A stretch of 20,731 bases of DNA from an uncultured Christensenella sp. (GCA_910586365.1 CAJUGP010000036.1:1-20731); one strand, 5' to 3'; positions 1 to 6,860 are shown, counted from the stretch's first letter. Translations and numbers: made by a program. Notes: generated from the letters alone by a model not told the origin.

Positions 1-1116
1 GTTCTTTCCGTGATGAGCAAAATCGGCGTCGTGCTCATCATGTTTTCCGCAGGCTTGGGAACCGACCTTAAAAAGCTGAAACAAACGGGGGCGGCGTCCG
101 TCGTCATTACGGCGTTCGGCGTGATCGTGCCCATGCTCTTGGGCTTCCTCGTCGCCTTCCTCTTCGATTACTACACCCCCATTTCCCTCTCCGAAAATGC
201 GGGCGGCGCAGGAGAATTCAACCTGTTGAGCGACTTTTTTTACGGCGCGATCCTCACCGCAACATCGGTTTCGGTTACGGTCGCCGTTTTGAAAGAGCTG
301 GGCAAACTCGATACCAAAGTCGGCACTTCGATCATCGCCGCCGCCGTCATCGACGACGTGATCGGCATCATCATCCTTTCCGTTTTAACGGGCTTTTCGT
401 CCAAAGGAAACGGACAAACGGGTTGGGACTGGTTTCACCCCAACGCCGGTCTTGTCGTCATTAAAATCGTCGTATTCTTCCTTGCGGCGATCGCCGTCGG
501 CGTGGGACTGCGCAAGCTCTTCGATCTTATGGAACGCCGCGCGCCCCACAACCGCCGCGTACCCATTATCTCGCTTGCGGCATGCTTTTTATATGCCTAC
601 TGCGCCGAAAAATTCTTCGGCGTCGCCGACATTACGGGCGCGTATCTGGCGGGCATTCTGCTCGGCGGCACCCTTTCCGAAACGCCGTACGTCGAATCCA
701 AAGTCGATACGATGGGCTACCTGATTTTCTCGCCCATTTTCTTCGCCAATATCGGCATTGCGAACATCACGTATTTCAGCGAAATCACCCTGCCCTTCCT
801 CGCGTTCGGGTTGGTATACGTCGCCGCCGCGCTTGCGGGTAAGCTGTTCGGCTGTGCAGCGGGCGCGAAGCTGTGCAAATTTTCCACCGGCGACAGTTTC
901 CGCGTGGGCTTAGGCATGATGGTGCGCGCCGAAGTCGTGCTCATCTGCACCGAAAAGGGCGTGGCGTGCGGTTTGGTAAACCCCGCCGTGTTCCCGTTCA
1001 TCATCTTGATTATTCTGATTTCTTCGGTGCTGACGCCCATACTGCTTAAAACCTCGTACCGATCGGAAACCAAACGCGACCGCACCCTGCCGCCGCCCGA
1101 ATGGAAAGAAACGTAA
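1..1116 (+). CDS. Cation/proton antiporter, CPA2 (KefB/GerN-like) family, 5' partial
   Basis: This is an integral membrane monovalent cation/H+ exchanger of the CPA2 type. The open frame runs off the left edge, so the start and probably the first one or two helices are missing; the GTG at 10 and ATG at 13 lie inside the helix that carries the family's FSAGLGTDL motif and are not the true start. About ten hydrophobic segments are visible. The essential acidic pair appears in AAAVIDDVIGIIIL, just after the TATSVSVTVAVLKELGKL segment typical of the family. The C-terminus ends soon after the last helix, so no cytoplasmic TrkA-N domain is attached, as in GerN/NapA-like rather than KefB/C proteins. 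A hairpin terminator follows directly. Substrate ion (Na+ or K+) cannot be decided. In spore-formers some members act in germination, but nothing next to it here shows that. Confidence 0.88.
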   Translation, partial: VLSVMSKIGVVLIMFSAGLGTDLKKLKQTGAASVVITAFGVIVPMLLGFLVAFLFDYYTPISLSENAGGAGEFNLLSDFFYGAILTATSVSVTVAVLKELGKLDTKVGTSIIAAAVIDDVIGIIILSVLTGFSSKGNGQTGWDWFHPNAGLVVIKIVVFFLAAIAVGVGLRKLFDLMERRAPHNRRVPIISLAACFLYAYCAEKFFGVADITGAYLAGILLGGTLSETPYVESKVDTMGYLIFSPIFFANIGIANITYFSEITLPFLAFGLVYVAAALAGKLFGCAAGAKLCKFSTGDSFRVGLGMMVRAEVVLICTEKGVACGLVNPAVFPFIILIILISSVLTPILLKTSYRSETKRDRTLPPPEWKET

Positions 1117-1126
1117 TCGCTTGCAA

Positions 1127-1154
1127 AGCAGCTCCGACGGAGTTGCTTTTTTTT
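1127..1154 (+). terminator. Rho-independent terminator after the antiporter gene
   Basis: The stem AGCAGCTCC (1127-1135) pairs with GGAGTTGCT (1139-1147) around a 3-base loop, with one G-T pair, and runs into eight Ts. It overlaps the -35 box of the next gene's promoter. Confidence 0.85.
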
Positions 1155-1171
1155 ATTTTTTGTGCTATACT
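1143..1171 (+). promoter_or_regulatory. Sigma-A promoter for the aldo/keto reductase gene
   Basis: TTGCTT (1143-1148), a 17-base spacer and TATACT (1166-1171). The -35 box lies in the 3' arm and T tract of the preceding terminator. The same pair of boxes, TTGCTT and TATACT with 17 bases between, recurs at 12896-12924. A Shine-Dalgarno AAGGAG follows at 1183-1188. Confidence 0.7.
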
Positions 1172-1194
1172 GCAAAACAGATAAGGAGAAAATC

Positions 1195-2169
1195 ATGCAA
1201 TACAGAAATTTGGGAAAATGGGGCTTGAAGGTAAGCGAAATCGCGCTCGGCAGTTGGGTGACCGCTCTTGCCGACGATGCGGCGGTGCAAACGGCGACGC
1301 AGACGATCGATGCCGCGTTCGACGCGGGCATCAACTTTTTCGACTGCGCGGACGCGTATTCGGGCGGCGAAGCCGAACGGTTTTTGGGTAAAGTACTCTC
1401 CCGCCACGCCCGAAGCGAATACGTCGTATCCTCGAAAGTATTTTTCCCCATGGGAAAAGGCGCAAACGATTGGGGACTTTCGCGCAAGCATATCATCGAA
1501 CAGCTCGACAAAACGCTTGCGAACCTCGGCGTCGATTACGTCGATTTATATTTTTGCCACCGCTTCGATCCGACGACCCCGATCGAGGAAACCATGCAAG
1601 TCCTCTCCGATCTGGTTGCGGCGGGCAAGATTTTGTATTACGGCGTTTCGGAATGGTCGCCCGTACAGCTGACGCAAGCGCTCGCCGCGATCAAAGAATT
1701 GCATTTGCGTCCGCTTTCGGTCATTCAACCGCAATATAACATGGCGGACCGCTATATCGAGGACGAAATGCTCGGGATCTGCGCGCAGAACGGCGTGGGC
1801 GTCACCGTGTTTTCGCCCCTTGCGCAGGGTCTGCTCACGGGCAAATACCGCAAGGGACAACCGCTGCCCGCAGGCTCGCGCGCGACCTGGCAGGCGGATA
1901 AACAGATCAACCATCTACTGACCGAGGAAAACCTGAATAAGGTCGAAAAACTTCTGCCGATCGCAAAGGAGCTGAACGTTCCGCTCTCCGTGCTCGCGCT
2001 GAGTTGGATTTTGCGCAAAAAGGAAATCTCGTCCGTGATCACGGGCGCAAGCAGACCCGCCCAGCTGCAACAAAACGCTTTGGCAAGCGGATTTCCCCTT
2101 TCCGAAAGCGTGCTTGCCGAAATCGACGCGATTCTCGACTATCACCCGTTTGTCCGAAAAATCGGTTGA
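1195..2169 (+). CDS. Aldo/keto reductase
   Basis: NADPH-dependent carbonyl reductase of the AKR superfamily, 324 residues, cytoplasmic. The start is the ATG at 1195, which has AAGGAG six bases upstream; the longer open frame from 1162 overlaps the promoter. The catalytic tetrad is visible: Asp50 in NFFDCADAYSGGEAE, Tyr55, Lys81 in VVSSKVF and His122 in DLYFCHRFDP, almost the same numbering as characterised AKRs. The sequence resembles the Kv-beta/YghZ-like subgroup (opening YRNLGKWGLKVSEIALGSW, and NMADRYIEDE in the middle). The C-terminal ISSVITGASRPAQLQQN is the usual cofactor-phosphate region. It is a single-gene unit with its own promoter and a terminator shared with glmS. The physiological substrate is not predictable. 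Confidence 0.92.
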   Translation: MQYRNLGKWGLKVSEIALGSWVTALADDAAVQTATQTIDAAFDAGINFFDCADAYSGGEAERFLGKVLSRHARSEYVVSSKVFFPMGKGANDWGLSRKHIIEQLDKTLANLGVDYVDLYFCHRFDPTTPIEETMQVLSDLVAAGKILYYGVSEWSPVQLTQALAAIKELHLRPLSVIQPQYNMADRYIEDEMLGICAQNGVGVTVFSPLAQGLLTGKYRKGQPLPAGSRATWQADKQINHLLTEENLNKVEKLLPIAKELNVPLSVLALSWILRKKEISSVITGASRPAQLQQNALASGFPLSESVLAEIDAILDYHPFVRKIG

Positions 2170-2170
2170 A

Positions 2171-2200
2171 AAAACCGCCCCGCAAATACGGGGCGGTTTT
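2171..2200. terminator. Bidirectional terminator between the aldo/keto reductase gene and glmS
   Basis: Perfect 12-bp stem AAAACCGCCCCG (2171-2182) and CGGGGCGGTTTT (2189-2200) with a 6-base loop. The A and T ends give a U tract on either strand, so it serves both convergent genes. Confidence 0.9.
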
Positions 2201-2209
2201 GCTTTTACG

Positions 2210-3979
2210 TTATTCGACCGTAACGCTTTTGGCAAGATTGCGCGGCTTATCGGGATCATATCCGCACGCAAGGCAAACGGAATAGGCAAGCACTTGCAGC
2301 GGTATGACCGAAAGTGCGGGCGAAAACGCCTCTTCGCAAGAGGGTACCACGACAAAATCGACAATCTCTTTGCTCTTACCGTATTCGGGGAACGCCGTTA
2401 CGAGAAAGACTTTCGCGCCGCGCGCATACGCTTCGTGTACGGCGTTCATGGTTTTTTGCGCAACGTCCTGCTGCGTGATGATCGCCACGACCGCCGTTTC
2501 CCCGTCGACAAGCGCAAGGGTGCCGTGTTTGAGTTCCCCCGCCGCATACCCCTCGCTCGGAATATAAGAAATTTCTTTTAACTTCAAACTCCCTTCCGAT
2601 GCGACGAAGCAATCGGCGCCGCGTCCTAAAAAGAACACGCTCTTCGCGCCGCTGAAATAGGGCGTCCAGGAACGGACGCTCGCGCTCGCTTTGAGCGAAA
2701 GCGATGCAAGCGCGGGCAGATCGCGGCACTCGACCTTTTCGCCCCGATACGCGGCAAGCGCCTGCACCATCGAATAAAGCGTTGCAAGCTGCGCGTTGAA
2801 GCTCTTAGTCGCCGCGACCGCGATCTCCTGCCCCGCGTTCGTCGAAATCACAAAATCGGCTATTGTCGTAATCGAAGAATACGGAACGTTGGTGAGCGCC
2901 GCAAGACAAGCGCCCCGCTCTTTTGCAAGCTGCGCCGCCGCAAGCGTATCCGCCGTCTCGCCGCTTTGGCTTACGGCAAGCACGAGCGCGCCTTCGGGGA
3001 CGATCGGATCGCGGTAACGGTATTCGCTGGCAAGCGAAACGCGGCAGGGAATGCGGCAGATTTTTTCAAAAGCATACGCCGCGCACAAACCGCTGTGATA
3101 CGCCGTGCCGCAAGCCACGATTTCGATATACTTTGTCTGACATAATACCTTATAAAAAGCAGAAAACGCCTCATTTTGTGCAAAATCGGGCATGGAATTG
3201 CGCATTGCAAAAGGAATTTCGGTAATTTCCTTATACATAAAGTGTTCGTATCCGTTTTTTGCAGGCGTTGCGATTTGAGCGTCGCATACGAAAAAATCGC
3301 GTTCTATGCGTCGCATAGTACTATCGAAAACGCTAATTTCCCCGTTTTTGAGCAGCGCGATATCGCCGTCGTGCAGCGTATACGCGCGCAACCCCTCTTC
3401 CGCCACGGCGGGAATATCGCTTGCAAGCAGCAATTCGCCGTCCCCGTTTTTGGCGACGATCAGCGGACTTTTCTGCCGCGCGCACGCGATCGTATCGGGA
3501 CTGTCGGCAGCAAGGGCGGCGATCGCGTAAGAGCCTGTCAGCCGCTGCACGCACGCCCTAAGCGCCGCCGCTAAATCGCCGCGATAATAGCGGTTGACAA
3601 GGTGCGCGATCACTTCGCTGTCCGTTTCCGACGAAAACTTTTCCCCGCGCGCAACGCATTCTTTTTTCAATTCGGCGGCGTTTTCAATGATGCCGTTATG
3701 TACGATCGCAATCTGTCCGAACACATGCGGATGCGCGTTTCGCGCCGACGGCGCGCCGTGGGTCGCCCAACGCGTATGACCGATGCCCACGCTCCCCTTT
3801 ACGTCTTTTCCGTCGCCTAACCCTTCCACCCGTCCTTTTTTCTTGACAAGACGGTAACCGCCCTTATACAGCGTTACGATTCCCGCCGAATCGTATCCGC
3901 GGTATTCCAATTTTTTTAATCCCGCGATCAAAACGGGCGCGGCTTTTTTCACGCCGCAATATCCTACGATCCCGCACAT
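2210..3979 (-). CDS. glmS: Glutamine--fructose-6-phosphate aminotransferase (isomerizing)
   Basis: Makes glucosamine-6-phosphate from fructose-6-phosphate and glutamine, the first committed step to UDP-GlcNAc, peptidoglycan and teichoic acids. It has 589 residues, slightly short of the usual 600-610. The N-terminal glutaminase domain begins MCGIVGYCG, so Cys2 is the nucleophile once Met is removed; GHTRWATHG is at 67-75 and the HNG oxyanion loop at 94-96. Two SIS domains follow, with CGTAYHSG at 290-297 and SQSGETADT at 337-345, then the GYAAGELKHG segment and the conserved end KPRNLAKSVTVE. The ATG follows the glmM stop with no gap (TGAATG), with a GGAGGA ribosome site inside the glmM end, so the two are co-translated. 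Because of this there is no room for the glmS ribozyme found upstream of many Firmicute glmS genes. Confidence 0.97.
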   Translation of the reverse strand: MCGIVGYCGVKKAAPVLIAGLKKLEYRGYDSAGIVTLYKGGYRLVKKKGRVEGLGDGKDVKGSVGIGHTRWATHGAPSARNAHPHVFGQIAIVHNGIIENAAELKKECVARGEKFSSETDSEVIAHLVNRYYRGDLAAALRACVQRLTGSYAIAALAADSPDTIACARQKSPLIVAKNGDGELLLASDIPAVAEEGLRAYTLHDGDIALLKNGEISVFDSTMRRIERDFFVCDAQIATPAKNGYEHFMYKEITEIPFAMRNSMPDFAQNEAFSAFYKVLCQTKYIEIVACGTAYHSGLCAAYAFEKICRIPCRVSLASEYRYRDPIVPEGALVLAVSQSGETADTLAAAQLAKERGACLAALTNVPYSSITTIADFVISTNAGQEIAVAATKSFNAQLATLYSMVQALAAYRGEKVECRDLPALASLSLKASASVRSWTPYFSGAKSVFFLGRGADCFVASEGSLKLKEISYIPSEGYAAGELKHGTLALVDGETAVVAIITQQDVAQKTMNAVHEAYARGAKVFLVTAFPEYGKSKEIVDFVVVPSCEEAFSPALSVIPLQVLAYSVCLACGYDPDKPRNLAKSVTVE

Positions 3980-5320
3980 TCAAAGTTCCTCCTCGCACGC
4001 ATGCAGCGCGCGCAATACAAGACGGACCGCTTCGTCACAGTCGGCTGCATTTTCCCCTTCCGCCATGATCCGCACGACGGGTTCGGTGCCGGAAGCGCGC
4101 AAAAGCAGCCTTCCCTCGCCCAACAGCCGTCTGCCTTCCTCCGCGGCAAGACGCACGCCCTCGGCATGCAGCGCGGCGGTCTTATCCTTCACGCGACAAT
4201 TTTCGTTTTTTTGCACGAGCGGAACGTAACCGCGTGTCAAACAGGACAAAGGACATTTGCGGAGCATGAGCGTTTCCGCGATTTTAAGCGCGGTAAGAAT
4301 ACCGTCGCCCGTGGCGGCGTGTTTGAGAAAGACGATATGCCCCGACGCTTCGCCGCCCAACAGCAAATTCGCCGCGCGCATCTGCGCGTAAACGGCTTTG
4401 TCGCCGACGTCGGTAATCTGCACGCCGATGCCTTCGCGCGCCAAACTGCGCTGCAACCCCGTATTGCTCATAACGGTGGCGACGACCTGCCCGCCGAACG
4501 GTTCGCCTTCCGCCTTCATTTGCAGCGCGCAGACGTATAATATACCGTCGCCGTCTACGATTTCCCCGCGCTCGTCAACACAGATACAGCGGTCGGCGTC
4601 GCCGTCAAAGGCAAATCCGACGTCGAGCGAACGGCTCTTCACAAGCGCGCAAAGCCGTTCGGGATGCGTCGAACCGCAGCCGTCGTTAATGTTTACGCCG
4701 TTCGGCTCCGCGCCGATCAGGGTAACGTGCGCGCCGAGCGCGTCGAATACCGCTTTGGAAATCGCCCAAGCGCTCCCGTTGGCGCAATCCAACCCCACGC
4801 GCAAACCGCGCAGCGACGTGCGCGGAAGCGAAAGCAGATACCCCAGATAGCGGTTGCGCCCCGCCACGTAATCGACGGTCCGCCCGATCTCTTCCCCCTC
4901 GGCAAAGGGCAGCGTTCCGCCGTCGAGATAATCTTCGAGCAGCGAAACGGCTTCCCCTTCCATTTTCTCCCCCTCGGAATTCATGAGTTTGATGCCGTTG
5001 TCGGCGTAGGGATTGTGGCTTGCGGAAATCATCACGCCGCAATCGAATCCCTCCGTCCTCGTAACGTAGGAAACCGACGGCGTCGTCGTCACGTGAAGAA
5101 GATATACGTCCGCGCCCGAGGCGGTTGCCCCCGCCGTGAAAGCGTATTCAAACATATAGGAAGAAAGACGCGTATCTTTCCCCACGACGATGCGCACGCG
5201 CTCCCGTTTGCCGCGCATGAAATAGCGCCCCAAAAACCGCCCTACTCGGAACGCATGCACCGCAGTGAGCGATTCGTTCGCCCGCCCGCGGAACCCGTCC
5301 GTACCGAAATATCTGCCCAT
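3980..5320 (-). CDS. glmM: Phosphoglucosamine mutase
   Basis: Interconverts glucosamine-6-phosphate and glucosamine-1-phosphate; the product feeds GlmU. It has 446 residues, the normal family length. The start is the ATG at 5320 (MGRYFGTDGFRG), with GGAGG eight bases upstream; the open frame extends 28 codons further but that part is untranslated leader. The phosphoserine loop MISASHNPYADNGIKLM puts the active Ser at 101, the metal loop is FDGDADRCI, the sugar loop GGEASGH, and the phosphate-binding LLRASGTEPVVRIM lies near the end. It is the first gene of a glmM-glmS pair, so two consecutive enzymes of the pathway are made together. Confidence 0.97.
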   Translation of the reverse strand: MGRYFGTDGFRGRANESLTAVHAFRVGRFLGRYFMRGKRERVRIVVGKDTRLSSYMFEYAFTAGATASGADVYLLHVTTTPSVSYVTRTEGFDCGVMISASHNPYADNGIKLMNSEGEKMEGEAVSLLEDYLDGGTLPFAEGEEIGRTVDYVAGRNRYLGYLLSLPRTSLRGLRVGLDCANGSAWAISKAVFDALGAHVTLIGAEPNGVNINDGCGSTHPERLCALVKSRSLDVGFAFDGDADRCICVDERGEIVDGDGILYVCALQMKAEGEPFGGQVVATVMSNTGLQRSLAREGIGVQITDVGDKAVYAQMRAANLLLGGEASGHIVFLKHAATGDGILTALKIAETLMLRKCPLSCLTRGYVPLVQKNENCRVKDKTAALHAEGVRLAAEEGRRLLGEGRLLLRASGTEPVVRIMAEGENAADCDEAVRLVLRALHACEEEL

Positions 5321-5366
5321 GCTCGCCTCCGCTTGATATTTTATGCACGGCAGATTTTTTGCGTGA

Positions 5367-5396
5367 AAAGACCTCTCTGTTTTCAGAGAGGTCTTT
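5367..5396 (-). terminator. Strong hairpin in the glmM leader (attenuator or upstream terminator)
   Basis: The 13-bp perfect stem AAAGACCTCTCTG (5367-5379) and CAGAGAGGTCTTT (5384-5396) has a TTTT loop and stands about 45 bases upstream of the glmM start. On the minus strand it is followed by TT and then a looser A-rich stretch, so termination would be weak. It could end transcripts from the repeat island or act as a leader element for glmM. No clear promoter is visible between it and glmM. Confidence 0.5.
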
Positions 5397-5412
5397 ATTC
5401 TCACGAAAAATT

Positions 5413-5476
5413 GTCATTCTGAGCGCAACCGAAGAATCCTGCACGCAAACAGATTCCTCGACAAACTCGGAATGAC
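5413..5476. repeat. Intact palindromic repeat (REP/MITE-like)
   Basis: The left arm GTCATTCTGAGCGCAACC...GAATC (5413-5438) is an imperfect inverted copy of the right arm GATTCCTCGAC...GGAATGAC (5452-5476), with 13 bases between. The left arm recurs alone at 5566 and the right arm alone at 6730. Short non-coding families of this kind are common between genes in gut Firmicutes and give rise to spurious protein calls. Confidence 0.75.
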
Positions 5477-5484
5477 ATTGAAAA

Positions 5485-5545
5485 CAATCCCCCCTTGCGC
5501 TTCGCGCCTTCCCCCCTTTACACAAGGGGGGCTTTTCGTTCTCAT
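5485..5545. repeat. C-rich repeat block, copy A
   Basis: This block starts CAATCCCCCCTTGCGC, contains the hairpin CCCCCCTT / AAGGGGGG and ends GCTTTTCGTTCTCAT. Near-identical copies lie at 6147-6207 and 6763-6815. Together with the palindrome before it, copy A matches the stretch 6730-6815 almost base for base over about 85 bases. Confidence 0.8.
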
Positions 5546-5565
5546 TGCAAGGGGATGCCGTTACC

Positions 5566-5591
5566 GTCATTCTGAGCGCAGCCGAAGAATC
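5566..5591. repeat. Left half-arm of the palindromic repeat
   Basis: GTCATTCTGAGCGCAGCC...GAATC, the left arm of the palindrome without its partner. Its last two bases are part of the stop codon of the adjacent small gene. The missing right arm is found 1.14 kb away at 6730. Confidence 0.75.
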
Positions 5592-5838
5592 AATCTTCGG
5601 GAATATGATCTAAAACGTATTTGATATTCTCTTCTGCGGCGTCGAACCGTTCTTTGGATAAATCGTATTCGACCCTTTTCTTCTGCCAATCATCACAATA
5701 ATCGGTAATTTTCGTCAACCTTTTATGCTGCGTGCAATAATGTTTGAGAATAACAGAAAATTCAAGCCAAAACATGGTATATAACAAGTGACAGGCATGA
5801 CAGTTCTTACATGTTTTCGTCTTTACCGTCCGCGCCAT
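5590..5838 (-). CDS. Small cysteine-rich protein (second of a tandem paralogous pair)
   Basis: Unrecognised 82-residue protein, AT-rich compared with the flanking core genes. The start at 5838 is preceded by GGAGG at good spacing. It has CKNCHACH near residues 10-17 and then HYCTQHKRLTKITDYCDDW, so four or more Cys/His positions could bind zinc; a charged helical tail follows. The Cys-x2/3-HK-x-T...Cys-x2-aromatic pattern matches the upstream gene, and the two overlap by 32 bases, so they look like a duplicated pair translated from one mRNA. The stop codon is formed partly by the palindromic half-arm at 5566-5591. No signal peptide or membrane segment is evident. Function unknown. Confidence 0.65.
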   Translation of the reverse strand: MARTVKTKTCKNCHACHLLYTMFWLEFSVILKHYCTQHKRLTKITDYCDDWQKKRVEYDLSKERFDAAEENIKYVLDHIPED

Positions 5839-6088
5839 AATATTCCTCCATTCGCGCCTTGATTTCCGAAAGATCTGTTAAAAGAGCATTAATTTTATAG
5901 CGCAATACCCGTTGTGATAACTTCGGTCTGCTGTACGGTTCAAACTTTCCGCATTCTTCGGTTTCGGTCGTTATTTTATGTACTTTTACGCAACGACCGT
6001 ATTCGGTTTTTCGGTACCCTCTCGCCTCATGAATATATAAGCGATTAAAATAACCGCAACGCTCACATGTTTTCTTTTCTTGTTCCAT
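5807..6088 (-). CDS. Small Cys4 zinc-finger-like protein (first of a tandem pair)
   Basis: Unrecognised 93-residue protein. CERCGYF at 8-14 and GRCVKVHKITTETEECGKF further on give a C-x2-C...C...C layout that suits a small zinc ribbon. A helical, charged C-terminal half follows. The ATG at 6088 has GAGG nine bases upstream. It overlaps the next gene by 32 bases. Similar short Cys4 proteins are frequent on phages and mobile elements in gut Clostridia, but I do not recognise a named family. The gene pair sits between repeat copies at 5591 and 6147. Confidence 0.65.
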   Translation of the reverse strand: MEQEKKTCERCGYFNRLYIHEARGYRKTEYGRCVKVHKITTETEECGKFEPYSRPKLSQRVLRYKINALLTDLSEIKARMEEYYGADGKDENM

Positions 6089-6146
6089 TTTTTACCTCGT
6101 GTTAAATTTCGATAATTTTATCATATTTAATTTTTCAAAAATCACA

Positions 6147-6207
6147 CAATCCCCCCCTGCGCTCCGCGCCCTCCCCCCTTTACACAAGGGGGACTTTTCG
6201 TTCTCAT
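6147..6207. repeat. C-rich repeat block, copy B
   Basis: This copy, CAATCCCCCCCTGCGC through to CTTTTCGTTCTCAT, lacks the palindromic part. It separates the cysteine-rich gene pair from the HTH pair. Confidence 0.75.
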
Positions 6208-6209
6208 GT

Positions 6210-6238
6210 TTGTTAACACATATTTGTGTATATAGAAT
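6210..6238 (+). promoter_or_regulatory. Probable promoter of the tandem HTH genes
   Basis: TTGTTA (6210-6215), a 17-base spacer and TAGAAT (6233-6238). The spacer is filled by the first operator-like palindrome (6216-6229), a layout suited to repression. The boxes are imperfect, so the assignment is tentative. Confidence 0.45.
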
Positions 6239-6283
6239 ATCACACATATATGTGTAAGTCAGGCGAATTACACTTATTTGTGT
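6216..6283 (+). promoter_or_regulatory. Three operator-like palindromes upstream of the HTH pair
   Basis: ACACATATTTGTGT (6216-6229), ACACATATATGTGT (6242-6255, a perfect palindrome) and ACACTTATTTGTGT (6270-6283). Their centres are 26 and 28 bases apart, so they fall close to the same face of the helix. They cover the promoter spacer, the likely start site and the leader. They are the natural candidates for binding by one or both downstream HTH proteins. Confidence 0.7.
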
Positions 6284-6307
6284 TAAAATATTTTAAGAGG
6301 ATAGATT

Positions 6308-6514
6308 ATGATCAACGTCGGTGAAGAATTAAAAGCACATAGAACAAAAGCTAATCTAAGCCAACAGGCGTTAGCAGATTGTATTAAAACAACACAGCAA
6401 AGCATTAGCCGATGGGAAAACAACGAAGTTGAATTACCGCTTTCCATTTGCATTGCTTTGGCTGATTTTTACCACATTTCCCTCGACGAATTAGTAGGCA
6501 GAGAAATTAAATAA
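6308..6514 (+). CDS. HTH XRE-family transcriptional regulator (first of a tandem pair)
   Basis: Minimal Cro/CI-type DNA-binding protein, 68 residues, consisting of little more than the HTH_3 fold: GEELKAHRTKANLSQQALAD, then TTQQSISRWENNEVELP, then ALADFYHISLDELVGREIK. The ribosome site AGAGG stands seven bases before the ATG. It is preceded by three palindromic sites, which suggests autoregulation, and is followed after only four bases by a paralogue. AT-rich compared with the core genes, so probably acquired. No effector domain is present. Confidence 0.9.
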   Translation: MINVGEELKAHRTKANLSQQALADCIKTTQQSISRWENNEVELPLSICIALADFYHISLDELVGREIK

Positions 6515-6724
6515 TAGTATGAAAGATTATGGCGACGAATTAAAATTTCAAAGATTAAAACGAAACAAAACATTAAAACAAGTTGAGGCAGAAACAGGAA
6601 TAAGCAACTCCAATTTAAGTCGTTGGGAATGCGGAAAAGTTTTGCCTAACATTGATTTCTGCGTTAAATTAGCAGATTATTACGGCATTTCCCTCGACGA
6701 ATTAGTAGGTAGAGAAATTAAATA
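6475..6724 (+). repeat. 39-base direct repeat at the 3' ends of the two HTH genes
   Basis: Bases 6475-6513 and 6686-6724 differ at one position only, while the rest of the two genes is much more diverged. This suggests gene conversion or recombination at this segment. Confidence 0.7.
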
Positions 6725-6725
6725 G
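6519..6725 (+). CDS. HTH XRE-family transcriptional regulator (second of a tandem pair)
   Basis: Same length and fold as the gene before it (68 residues), with TLKQVEAETGISNSNLSRWECGKVLP as two consecutive parts of the HTH. The recognition-helix residues differ (SNSNLSRWE against TQQSISRWE), so the two may read different sites. In contrast the last 39 bases, coding for ISLDELVGREIK, are identical apart from one base. Separated by four bases from the upstream stop, with only a weak ribosome site, so it is likely coupled to it. The palindromic half-arm begins five bases after the stop. Confidence 0.88.
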   Translation: MKDYGDELKFQRLKRNKTLKQVEAETGISNSNLSRWECGKVLPNIDFCVKLADYYGISLDELVGREIK

Positions 6726-6729
6726 AATA

Positions 6730-6754
6730 GATTCCTCGACAAGCTCGGAATGAC
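6730..6754. repeat. Right half-arm of the palindromic repeat
   Basis: GATTCCTCGAC...GGAATGAC, the partner of the half-arm at 5566-5591 and a near-identical copy of 5452-5476. Confidence 0.75.
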
Positions 6755-6762
6755 ATTGAAAA

Positions 6763-6860
6763 CAATCCCCCCTTGCGCTCCGCGCCTTCCCCCCTTTACA
6801 CAAGGGGGCTTTTCTTTATTGTGTCCCCCTTGTCAAAGGGGGATCAAGGGGGATTGCCCT
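6763..6860. repeat. C-rich repeat block, copy C, with a second G/C-rich hairpin
   Basis: Bases 6763-6815 are the third copy of the block, CAATCCCCCCTTGCGC to AAGGGGGCTTTTC. A related stretch follows (6822-6860) with CCCCCTTG, CAAAGGGGG and CAAGGGGG, able to form alternative hairpins. Confidence 0.7.

Noticed and set aside
717..1511. 264-residue minus-strand open frame
   Set aside because: It runs antisense through the end of the antiporter gene and the start of the aldo/keto reductase gene, crossing a terminator and a promoter; the plus-strand genes have clear family motifs.
5321..5404. N-terminal extension of GlmM to 5404
   Set aside because: The extension covers the leader hairpin; the ATG at 5320 has a strong ribosome site and gives the conserved MGRYFGTDGFRG start.
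4664..5422. 252-residue plus-strand open frame
   Set aside because: It is the antisense shadow of glmM, which has all catalytic motifs.
5148..5570. 140-residue minus-strand open frame with segments such as PPLCKGGKARSARGD and CHSEFVEES
   Set aside because: It is made of the palindromic and C-rich repeats plus the antisense of glmM; this type of text is a known false product of such repeats.
5413..6754. Repeat-bounded cassettes considered as an integron
   Set aside because: No integrase of the IntI type is present, and the repeats do not show attC core sites that I can identify.
6147..6860. Repeat blocks considered as a CRISPR array
   Set aside because: Only three widely spaced copies with genes between them, no uniform spacers and no cas genes.
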